Shown: piece after piece, positions 53,913-61,665 of the stretch | Position numbering within the stretch: position 1 is the stretch's first letter | How the letters are laid out: every line of letters starts with the position of its first letter | Source: Bacteroidota bacterium | Lineage (GTDB): Bacteria; Bacteroidota; Bacteroidia; NS11-12g; UBA9320 | Length of the DNA: 64,000 nucleotides | Direction of reading: 5' to 3' | Assembly (NCBI GenBank): GCA_002746305.1 | Contig: NVWV01000002.1 | Coordinates: forward strand, 169,737-233,736 | Translations under genes and position numbers: made by a program | The notes under the pieces: generated by a model | The model's input: the letters and a program-made list of their open reading frames with translations, nothing else | Databases searched by the model: none | Told to the model about the DNA's origin: nothing

Positions 53913-54872
53913 ATGGCAGTTATAGTATACGCTGAAAGCGATAACGGAATATATAAAAAATCAAGTTTTGAAGCCATTACTTATGGTAAAGACCTTGCTA
54001 CTAAACTGGGTACTGAGTGCATAGCAGTTTCAATTGGAGATGCGGGTTCAGATAATCTCGGTGTTTATGGTGCTATCAAAGTACTTAATGTTACAGGGAG
54101 TTTATTTAACAGCTTTAATCCTCAAACTTATGCAAAAGCTTTAAGCGAAGTAGCTTCTGCAAATAATGGTGACACAATTATAATATCTCAAACCTACTCC
54201 GGAAAATCAATTGCACCTCTTGTCGCTGTAAAACAAGACGCTGCTCTAGTGACAGGAGTTGTAGACATGGTAGACACCACTTCTGGTTTCATTGTAAAAA
54301 AGACATGTTTTTCAAGTAAAGCTATTGGTCATGTTAGTGTTAACCATAGTAAAAAAGTAATCACGCTGATACCTAATTCATACAAAATAAACAAAGATGG
54401 TTCCGAAGTAGGTGCTGAAACGGCAAACACTTCTGTTTCAGAAAGCGACGTTAACACGACCATAATATCTACGGATAAGGTTGTTGGTAAAATTCCTTTG
54501 ACTGAAGCTGAGCTTGTAGTTTCTGCAGGACGAGGACTTAAAGGTCCAGAAAACTGGGGTATGATTGAAGATTTGGCAGAGGCACTAGGTGCAGCTACAG
54601 CTTGCTCTAAGCCTGTAAGTGACATGGATTGGAGACCACATAGTGAACACGTTGGGCAAACAGGAATCACAATAAAACCAAACTTATACATTGCGGCTGG
54701 AATATCTGGGGCTATTCAACACCTTGCTGGTGTAGGTAGCAGTAAAGTAATTTGCGTTATTAATACAGACCCAGAGGCACCATTCTTTAAAGCGGCCGAT
54801 TATGGTATCGTAGGTGATGCATTTGAAGTATTGCCCAAGTTAATAAAGAGGGTAAAAGAAATTAGAGGATAG
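53913..54872 (+). CDS. etfA: Electron transfer flavoprotein subunit alpha
   Basis: 319 residues. N-terminal nucleotide-binding-like half, then the FAD domain VVSAGRGLKGPENWGMIEDL, HVGQTGITIKPNLYIAAGIS and VICVINTDPEAPFFKAADYG, the EtfA signature. It binds FAD and pairs with EtfB. Followed closely by the bifunctional nuclease gene. Confidence 0.95.
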   Translation: MAVIVYAESDNGIYKKSSFEAITYGKDLATKLGTECIAVSIGDAGSDNLGVYGAIKVLNVTGSLFNSFNPQTYAKALSEVASANNGDTIIISQTYSGKSIAPLVAVKQDAALVTGVVDMVDTTSGFIVKKTCFSSKAIGHVSVNHSKKVITLIPNSYKINKDGSEVGAETANTSVSESDVNTTIISTDKVVGKIPLTEAELVVSAGRGLKGPENWGMIEDLAEALGAATACSKPVSDMDWRPHSEHVGQTGITIKPNLYIAAGISGAIQHLAGVGSSKVICVINTDPEAPFFKAADYGIVGDAFEVLPKLIKRVKEIRG

Positions 54873-54884
54873 CATTCTCACCTC

Positions 54885-55478
54885 ATGGGAGAAAAGATAG
54901 AACTAAATATCGTAGGTTTAACCTCTGGGCATTCGCAAAGGAATAGCTATACACTTATTCTAGGTGAAGAAAATGGTGAACTTAAGCTACCAATTGTAAT
55001 TGGAAGCTATGAGGCTCAGTCAATTGCTCTTATTATTGAAGGATTAACACCACAAAGACCATTAACTCATGATCTTATGTTTGATGCTTTTACTAAGTAT
55101 GAGGTTACTATTAAAGAGGTAATTATAGATCAGTTGAAGGAAGGTGTGTTCTATGCAAAACTAATAACTGAACAGAATGGTGTCGAGCATGCAATTGATT
55201 CCAGGACTTCAGATGCCATTGCTATGGCCCTCAGAGCCAAGTGCTCTATCTACACGTATAAAAACATCCTGGATGATGCTGGCATAATTTATGACAACGA
55301 AGAAGGAGATATAGACGAACCTGAACACATTCAGCAAGAGGAAGAAAAGCCAAGTAAAAACACTAGCCTTAACTCTCTATCCCTTAATGAATTAAATAAA
55401 GAGTTGGACAAAGCAATCCAAATTGAAGATTACGATCGTGCAGCAATTATTCGAGACGAAATAAACTCTCGGTCCTAG
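54885..55478 (+). CDS. Bifunctional nuclease (DUF151) with UVR-like tail
   Basis: 197 residues. The DUF151 core reads LPIVIGSYEAQSIALIIEGL, RPLTHDLMFDAFTKYEV and DSRTSDAIAMALRAKCSIYT. The C-terminal about 35 residues (LNELNKELDKAIQIEDYDRA) resemble a UVR motif as in UvrB/C-interacting proteins. Nuclease or redox-sensing roles are described for family members. Placed after etfA, likely co-transcribed. Confidence 0.88.
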   Translation: MGEKIELNIVGLTSGHSQRNSYTLILGEENGELKLPIVIGSYEAQSIALIIEGLTPQRPLTHDLMFDAFTKYEVTIKEVIIDQLKEGVFYAKLITEQNGVEHAIDSRTSDAIAMALRAKCSIYTYKNILDDAGIIYDNEEGDIDEPEHIQQEEEKPSKNTSLNSLSLNELNKELDKAIQIEDYDRAAIIRDEINSRS

Positions 55479-55520
55479 ACCTACTCTACCACTACCTCGT
55501 TCAATTTTAGATTTAGAATA

Positions 55521-55548
55521 AATACACCGGCACAAAATTATGGGCCGT
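55521..55548 (+). other. Degenerate dif-like half-site E
   Basis: The right arm TTATGGGCCGT (55538-55548) nearly equals those of the array, but the left arm (AATACACCGGC) and centre (ACAAAA) do not match. It lies 5 bp beyond the end of the XRE gene. It may be a relic of another cassette or a chance match. Confidence 0.25.
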
Positions 55549-55553
55549 AAGTA

Positions 55554-55904
55554 TTAACTGTTTAGTTCATCTATTAAACCCTTAAGGATATGAATTTTAC
55601 TATCAATAGACTTTCTATGTCGATGCATTTCTAGTTCTACGAGATTTAAATTTTCAGATATCTCATTGGCGGAGTCATTATCTATCCCATCTCTGAACAT
55701 TTGCCCCTTACCCAAAACGAGCCATTCTGCACTAACCTTTGGAAAAGCTTTTAGAATTTGCTCCACAGCAGTTAAACTCACTTTATTTCTGCCTGAACTA
55801 ATATGAGATAAGATAACTGTACTTATTCCAGTTGCTTGAGAAAACGATGTCTTACTATTGGTTGTCTTTGATATGAGCTGTACAACTCTATTATTGATGG
55901 CCAT
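55554..55904 (-). CDS. XRE-family HTH regulator
   Basis: 116 residues with an HTH (KTSFSQATGISTVILSHISS, then GRNKVSLTAVEQILKAFPKV) followed by SAEWLVLGKGQMFRDG, the layout of Bacteroidota XRE proteins that lack a peptidase domain. The C-terminus is helical. Three palindromes immediately upstream (55911-55957) probably are its own operators. It lies between the bifunctional nuclease and a DUF6580 gene, next to a degenerate dif-like arm. Confidence 0.85.
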   Translation of the reverse strand: MAINNRVVQLISKTTNSKTSFSQATGISTVILSHISSGRNKVSLTAVEQILKAFPKVSAEWLVLGKGQMFRDGIDNDSANEISENLNLVELEMHRHRKSIDSKIHILKGLIDELNS

Positions 55905-55910
55905 ATATTA

Positions 55911-55957
55911 TTTACAAATGTAAAAATATTAACATTTGTTAAATTAACATTTGTTAA
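55911..55957. promoter_or_regulatory. Three palindromic operators upstream of the XRE gene
   Basis: TTTACAAATGTAAA (55911-55924) and two copies of TTAACATTTGTTAA (55929-55942 and 55944-55957), spaced 18 and 15 bp apart. Each is a 6-bp inverted repeat with a 2-base centre. The position just upstream of the start codon suggests autorepression by the XRE protein. Confidence 0.6.
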
Positions 55958-56103
55958 ACATTCCATTTAAATACCAGAGTTATCAACCTAAATTTAAAAT
56001 TAAATACACAATACAACATACTGATTAGTAGTGACATAGGCTCTAAATATTAACATATCTAAACAGTCTGCCATGATGTCGTGCTTTCCTGTGATAAAAA
56101 GAT

Positions 56104-56116
56104 TTTTACCTTTGCT
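56104..56116 (+). promoter_or_regulatory. Bacteroidota-type promoter -7 box
   Basis: TACCTTTG around 56108-56115 fits the TAnnTTTG -7 element, about 20 bp before the DUF6580 start codon. A matching TTG -33 element was not firmly placed. Confidence 0.35.
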
Positions 56117-56133
56117 TAGATTTAGGAAAATCA

Positions 56134-56670
56134 ATGAAAAAGCAAGACATAATTATACTTTCAGTCCTTTTAATCGCATTAGTGTTGGTTAGAGTAATAT
56201 TCAATATCCCAAATTTTAATCCAGTCGGAGCCATTGCTCTTATGGGTGGCTTATTGTTCGGAAATAAAATATTGGCTTATTTAATTCCACTAGGAGCATT
56301 ATTTGTAGGCGACATACTTATGGGCCTCTCCTCCCCTATGTATATGGAGTATATATTGTCTCCAAGCTTTTTAATGGTGTATGGATCTTTTGCTGCAATT
56401 ATCACACTTGGTATTCTTTTAAATAGAAAACCAAGCTTATCTAAGGTTTTGGGAGGCAGCATCCTTGCCGCTGTTCTTTTCTTCTTAATTACCAATGCAG
56501 GTGCATGGGCAACGTTGCCTGAGTATCCAAAGACATTGGATGGTTTAGCTTTATCTTACAAAGCAGGGCTTCCTTTCTTTAGAAGTACGCTGGTAAGTCA
56601 AGTGGTATTTAGTTTAGGAATATATCTGGTATACAGCCTAAGTACAAACAGAAAGCTTGCTTTAGCCTAA
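56134..56670 (+). CDS. DUF6580-type membrane protein, possible ECF transporter component
   Basis: 178 residues with about five membrane spans (ILSVLLIALVLVRVIFNIPN, FNPVGAIALMGGLLFG, VFSLGIYLVYSL). The pattern resembles DUF6580 and ECF substrate-binding proteins. No ATPase partner is nearby. Substrate is unknown. Confidence 0.7.
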   Translation: MKKQDIIILSVLLIALVLVRVIFNIPNFNPVGAIALMGGLLFGNKILAYLIPLGALFVGDILMGLSSPMYMEYILSPSFLMVYGSFAAIITLGILLNRKPSLSKVLGGSILAAVLFFLITNAGAWATLPEYPKTLDGLALSYKAGLPFFRSTLVSQVVFSLGIYLVYSLSTNRKLALA

Positions 56671-56702
56671 AGACTTAAACTACTCTCTTTTATTTTGAAA
56701 TT

Positions 56703-57905
56703 TTAGGAAGATGTTGGAAGGATTTCAAACTCCTGAATAATCATACCTGCTCTGAGCTTAGGTTCAATATATGTGGATTTGGGAGGCAGCGTTTGATTCC
56801 TATCAGATACCATTCTTACTTCACTAAAACTACACGCTTTTGATGTAAATGCCACGTTGTAGGTCTTAGAATCTACAAGCTGTGTCATAAGATTCTCTCC
56901 AGAACTGTGTGAGTGGAATGTGATTTGAGAATCTGTCCGGCTATCAGCGATGCCAAATATTTTTCGCACCACTATATCCTCAAGAATTTCAATATCTACC
57001 TTATCTGAACTTTCCTTAGCCTCTAACCTATACCATTGTCTATCCACGTACAGACCGAATATATGACGTTCTTTAACCTCATACACAGACTGTTCAGATT
57101 TAGTTACTTTAAAATAAGTACTTAACTCCCCTAATAAAGCATCAAGTTCCATTTCAATAACAGGTTTAATCAACCTATGAAATGGAAGTATTTCCAACTG
57201 TTCTTCTTCCACAATAAAACACATTGATAAATCATTTGACAATCTATTCACTTGTTGATTAAAAGCTGCTGCACTTGCAGAACGATGATGACCGTCTGCA
57301 ATGTAGAAATTTTCAATTGCAGACATTTGTTCCTGAATGCTGGCCATATCATCGGGGTTACATACTCCACGCACAATATGTCGCTTTCCATCTGGAGTTT
57401 TAAAATCCAGTAACTCATCAGATACAATATTTTTTAAGTTAATCTTTCCATTATGAGCTAAAAGTGTTGGTTCACCCATTATTTTAGTAGTTTTAAACAA
57501 CTCCACAAGAAACTTTAATCTACTTGGCCTAATCTCTTCGTGCTTTTTTATTCTATTGTTATGGTAATCTTGAATGGAACATAAGGCTATAATTCCCTTA
57601 AACTTTTTACCATCCTTTCTTACCTGTTCATATAAATAAAAAGTAGGTTGTTTCTCTTTAATCAAGATAGATTCATCCTTCATCTTTTTAATGTATTGTG
57701 CAGCAAAAGGAAGAAACTTTTCAGGTTCTTGGTATGCTCCCGCATAGCTAAGATGACTCTTTGTTACATGATGAAATGAAAACCTATTATTTCTAATCTC
57801 CTCTATTAAATCCTCTTTTAATGGAAAATCAGTCGACTTAGCAGTAACCCTATCGACCATATCCTGTTGGGGTCTTAGAGCTCTAAATGGAAATACTTTT
57901 GGCAA
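56703..57905 (-). CDS. DUF1015-family protein
   Basis: 400 residues. Opening FPFRALRPQQDMVDRVTAKS and the conserved NFYIADGHHRSASAAAFNQ are signatures of DUF1015. It is nearly always next to serA/serC in Bacteroidota, as here (3 bp after serA). The function is not established; a link to serine metabolism is inferred from context. Confidence 0.88.
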   Translation of the reverse strand: MPKVFPFRALRPQQDMVDRVTAKSTDFPLKEDLIEEIRNNRFSFHHVTKSHLSYAGAYQEPEKFLPFAAQYIKKMKDESILIKEKQPTFYLYEQVRKDGKKFKGIIALCSIQDYHNNRIKKHEEIRPSRLKFLVELFKTTKIMGEPTLLAHNGKINLKNIVSDELLDFKTPDGKRHIVRGVCNPDDMASIQEQMSAIENFYIADGHHRSASAAAFNQQVNRLSNDLSMCFIVEEEQLEILPFHRLIKPVIEMELDALLGELSTYFKVTKSEQSVYEVKERHIFGLYVDRQWYRLEAKESSDKVDIEILEDIVVRKIFGIADSRTDSQITFHSHSSGENLMTQLVDSKTYNVAFTSKACSFSEVRMVSDRNQTLPPKSTYIEPKLRAGMIIQEFEILPTSS

Positions 57906-57908
57906 TGC

Positions 57909-58862
57909 TTAAGAGTTGAAATATTCGATGATTTTTTCAGCTAGCTCTACTCCTACTCGTTCCTGAGCTTCTCCGGTAGACGCACCTATATGTGGACTCA
58001 ATCCAACAGAATTAATTCTAAGAATATCCTCACTCACGGGTGGTTCTTTTTCAAAAACATCGGTTGCAGCATATTTTACTTTTCCCGAATTAATTGCTGC
58101 TATCAGTGCCGTTTCATTAATTGTTCCACCTCTAGCACAATTTATAATACCTACACCATCCTTCATTTTAGCAAACTCCTCAGAGTCTATCACATAACCT
58201 TGTCCACCTGGAATATGAAGACTAATAAAATCAGCTTGAGCCAACAAATCATCCTTAGAGATGGTTTTGATGTTTACCTTAAAATCGTGATTATAAGTGG
58301 GATGAATACTTAGACTGACTTCACCTTCTTCAAAATAAGGATCAAATGCTAATATCTCCATTCCACATCCCAAAGCAATAGATGCTGTCGCTCTACCAAT
58401 TCGACCAAAACCAATAAGGCCTAATTTCTTTCCTTGCAACTCAATACCCTTACTTGCTGATTTTTTAAGTTCTTTGAAATTAGAAACCCCATCAATGCTC
58501 ATTGCTTTATTCACCGATGGTAAAGAACGAACAATACCAAATAAATGGGCAATTGCTAATTCAGCAACAGAACGAGAAGAAGCAGCAGGTGTATTAAATA
58601 CCGCTATATTTTTCTCTTTGGCTGCATCTAAATCAATATTATCAAGCCCAACGCCACCTCTACCAATTAGTTTTAAGTTAGGAGAGGCTTCTATCAAATC
58701 TTTTCTGACTGTGGTTGCACTTCTTACTAGGATTGCATCATAGTCATTGAGTCTAGATTGTAGATCATCTTGACTTATATTTTTCGTATCTACATCGTGA
58801 CCAGCTTTTTTAAGTAGCTCTATACCCGATGGGTGAAGTCCGTCGTTTATTAATATTTTCAT
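57909..58862 (-). CDS. serA: D-3-phosphoglycerate dehydrogenase (D-2-hydroxyacid dehydrogenase)
   Basis: 317 residues, the short form without a C-terminal ACT domain. NAD site GKKLGLIGFGRIGRATASIA, substrate residues NTPAASSRSVAELAIAHLFG, and the catalytic His in LSPHIGASTGEAQERV. It oxidises 3-phosphoglycerate in the first step of serine synthesis. Lies between serC and DUF1015; the operon supports the serine role. Confidence 0.88.
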   Translation of the reverse strand: MKILINDGLHPSGIELLKKAGHDVDTKNISQDDLQSRLNDYDAILVRSATTVRKDLIEASPNLKLIGRGGVGLDNIDLDAAKEKNIAVFNTPAASSRSVAELAIAHLFGIVRSLPSVNKAMSIDGVSNFKELKKSASKGIELQGKKLGLIGFGRIGRATASIALGCGMEILAFDPYFEEGEVSLSIHPTYNHDFKVNIKTISKDDLLAQADFISLHIPGGQGYVIDSEEFAKMKDGVGIINCARGGTINETALIAAINSGKVKYAATDVFEKEPPVSEDILRINSVGLSPHIGASTGEAQERVGVELAEKIIEYFNS

Positions 58863-58869
58863 TTATCTG

Positions 58870-59922
58870 TTATTTAAACGTTTTCATTACACTTACTAAC
58901 GCTTCCACGCTATCCAAACCAAGAGCATTATACATACTCGCTCTAAATCCACCAACACTTCTATGCCCTTTAATCCCGCTAATATTTGCATCTGCACAGG
59001 ACTTCAAAAAATCATCATTCCTACTATCATCTTTAAGTATAAATGTGATATTCATTTTAGATCTATCCTCAACTGCGGTAGTACCTTGAAATAATTCATT
59101 ACCATCAATCTCATTATACAGAAGTTCAGCTTTTTCCGTATTCAACTTTTCTATAGTTGCTAAACCCATTTTATCAATCCACCTAAGAGTCTGCATACAA
59201 CCATACACGGCAAATACTGAAGGAGTATTGAACATTGATTCTTTATCAATATGAGTTCTATAATCTAGCATGGTAGGAATGTATCGTGTAACTTTACCTA
59301 ACAAGCCTTTTTTGATTACAACTAAAGTAGTTCCTGCAGGTCCCATATTCTTTTGAGCTCCAGCATATATCAAGTCAAACTGACTAAAGTCTAATTCACG
59401 ACTAAAAATATCGCTACTCATATCACAAACTAATGGGACATTGCATTCCGGAAATGACTGCATTTGAGTCCCTGATATGGTATTATTACTGGTACAATGA
59501 AAATAATCGTAGTCTGAGCTAATTTCAAAATTCTTTGGAATGTAACTAAAGTTCTTATCCTCAGAGGATCCAAGAATATCAACCGTACCAGTGTGCTTAG
59601 CCTCCTTAATGGCCTTCTTAGCCCAAGTACCTGTATTGGTGTACGCTGCTTTATTCTCCAATAGATTAAAAGCAGTCATAAGGAATTGAGTACTGGCACC
59701 TCCTTGCATATAGATTACATCATAATCATCTCCCAAATTCATAATTTTCTTTACAAGACTGCAAGCTTCGTCCATTACAGCCACGAATTCTTTGCTTCTA
59801 TGTGACACTTCTATTAAGGATAGATTGGTGTTTTCAAAGTTTTGAAGTGCACTGATGCAATTGTCGATTACCTCTTTTGGAAGGATGGCTGGTCCTGCAG
59901 AAAAATTATGTACTTTACTCAT
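58870..59922 (-). CDS. serC: Phosphoserine aminotransferase
   Basis: About 350 residues from ATG 59922, chosen because MSKVHNFSAGPAILPKEVID is the normal start. The PLP Lys lies in FDLIYAGAQKNMGPAGTTLV. It converts phosphohydroxypyruvate to phosphoserine. First gene of serC-serA-DUF1015. Starts upstream of 59922 lack support. Confidence 0.95.
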   Translation of the reverse strand: MSKVHNFSAGPAILPKEVIDNCISALQNFENTNLSLIEVSHRSKEFVAVMDEACSLVKKIMNLGDDYDVIYMQGGASTQFLMTAFNLLENKAAYTNTGTWAKKAIKEAKHTGTVDILGSSEDKNFSYIPKNFEISSDYDYFHCTSNNTISGTQMQSFPECNVPLVCDMSSDIFSRELDFSQFDLIYAGAQKNMGPAGTTLVVIKKGLLGKVTRYIPTMLDYRTHIDKESMFNTPSVFAVYGCMQTLRWIDKMGLATIEKLNTEKAELLYNEIDGNELFQGTTAVEDRSKMNITFILKDDSRNDDFLKSCADANISGIKGHRSVGGFRASMYNALGLDSVEALVSVMKTFK

Positions 59923-59977
59923 TGGATTTAATTGTGGCAAAACTATTTATTTCTTGTTATTTGCACCACTCAAAAAC

Positions 59978-60892
59978 GTGAAACTTAAAACAAAAATAGT
60001 GTCAAAGCTTGTCAAGTTGGATAATATCCTTGACCAACGACTGGCTAATGTTAGTTTTCCGGGTTTCAAGGGCAAATCTATTTACCAAGTGGGTAAATTT
60101 TTTGTAAACGGTCTCTTCAAAGAAGATTTGAATCTGAGAGCATCCTCTCTAGCTTTCAATTTTTTCATTGCATTATTTCCTCTTATTATCTTTCTATTCA
60201 CACTCATACCCTATATTCCTGTAGATAATCTGCAAGAACTCATCACAAACTATATAAATAAGTTCTTACCTGACAACGCCTCTGCATTCTTAAACGAGAC
60301 CATTCAGGACATACTTACAAACCAAAATGCAGGGTTACTTTCCTTTGGTTTCATTGCTGCCCTATATTTTTCAAGTAATGGTTTTGCCTCTATGCTATCG
60401 GCATTTGACTCAGGTGTTGATCACAACCTTCAACGGAATTGGTTCGATATTCGGTTAAAAAGTGTTGGACTACTTTTTCTGGTTATTTCCATTCTACTTA
60501 CTACTATCTTACTATCAATTACCTTTAATTATGGTCTGGGATTAATCGAAAATCAAGTTGAGATAAATGATACAATAACTACATTCTTATTGAAAATAGT
60601 AGAAAACATCCTTAACCTATCTCTTATTTACTTTATCTATAGCTCACTTTACTATTTTGGATCAAATAGAGGTTCTGAATGGCGTTTTTTTTCAGCAGGC
60701 AGTACCGTAGCAACTGTATTATCCATAGTCGCAACCTTTGGTTTTTCTAAATATGTTGAAAATTTCAACTCATACAATAAGCTTTATGGTTCTGTAGGTA
60801 CATTACTTGTCCTTATGCTACTTATATTTTTCAACTGTTTCGTTGTTTTAATCGGTTTTGAGCTGAACAGAAGTATTGATAAGGCAAACTAA
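59978..60892 (+). CDS. YihY/virulence-factor BrkB-family membrane protein
   Basis: About 304 residues with a GTG start at 59978; an earlier frame reaching into serC is not needed. Several membrane spans in the YihY layout: ASSLAFNFFIALFPLIIF, AALYFSSNGFASMLSAFD, and FGFSKYVENFNSYNKLYGSV. Its function is unknown. It is divergent from serC. Confidence 0.88.
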   Translation: MKLKTKIVSKLVKLDNILDQRLANVSFPGFKGKSIYQVGKFFVNGLFKEDLNLRASSLAFNFFIALFPLIIFLFTLIPYIPVDNLQELITNYINKFLPDNASAFLNETIQDILTNQNAGLLSFGFIAALYFSSNGFASMLSAFDSGVDHNLQRNWFDIRLKSVGLLFLVISILLTTILLSITFNYGLGLIENQVEINDTITTFLLKIVENILNLSLIYFIYSSLYYFGSNRGSEWRFFSAGSTVATVLSIVATFGFSKYVENFNSYNKLYGSVGTLLVLMLLIFFNCFVVLIGFELNRSIDKAN

Positions 60893-61086
60893 CGGGCTCT
60901 AAAATACTTTTTTTAAAATAACAACACCCAAAAAGTCCAATAGACTCTAGTATCGAGCATAGATTTCGTGCCCTCACTTAAAAATTATTGAATTGCGATG
61001 AATATTTTATTTGATAAAATAAGTATTGGATTATTTTTGCACCCGCTTAGAGGGAAACGATAGTTATCCAATCGAGTGAATTCTAA

Positions 61087-61172
<86 letters not shown>

Positions 61173-61180
61173 AAAAAGGA

Positions 61181-61208
61181 AACCAGGTGCATTGCACTTG
61201 GTTTTTTT
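61181..61208 (+). terminator. tRNA-Ser terminator
   Basis: AACCAGGTGC paired with GCACTTGGTT, then a run of T. Confidence 0.85.
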
Positions 61209-61305
61209 GTTGGATACAATTGAAGTTTACTTAAAGAAAAAAGAGAATGAATCAATCTTTTCTTTTGATATCATTAAACGTAGCTCACTTATCTACCAGG
61301 GGTTA

Positions 61306-61665
61306 TTATCCTACTTGTTCCAATATCTCATTGATTGTTTTAGTATTAATTGGCTTTGAGTAATATCCTTGAACACAGTCATAATCCTTAGACTTATCCA
61401 AATCAAACTGGTCATTAGATGAGCTTAACATGAAAACGGATGCTTTATCTTTATATACGTTATATATATTTAAAAATTCCCATCCATCCATAATTGGCAT
61501 GTTAATGTCCAAAAGAATAATACTGGGTAGAATCCCTGCTTCTAGCCCCTCTATAACTTCCTTGCCATTATTGAATATTTTGTATTCAATATCCTTGTTC
61601 GTCATCTCAAGTAACTGAGACGTTAACATATTCTGTATTGGGTCGTCATCTACTAGAAATATCAT
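61306..61665 (-). CDS. Response regulator (single receiver domain)
   Basis: 119 residues, receiver domain only: IFLVDDDPIQNMLTSQL (acidic pocket), IILLDINMPIMDGWEFL (phosphoacceptor Asp) and a C-terminal YSKPINTKTI (Lys). There is no output domain, so it acts through protein contact. It overlaps the kinase gene by 4 bp (ATGA) and is its likely partner. Confidence 0.93.
   Translation of the reverse strand: MIFLVDDDPIQNMLTSQLLEMTNKDIEYKIFNNGKEVIEGLEAGILPSIILLDINMPIMDGWEFLNIYNVYKDKASVFMLSSSNDQFDLDKSKDYDCVQGYYSKPINTKTINEILEQVG

Noticed and set aside
56311..56323. ACTTATGGGCCTC resembling a dif-like arm in the DUF6580 gene
   Set aside because: Coding sequence, and the left arm and centre do not match.
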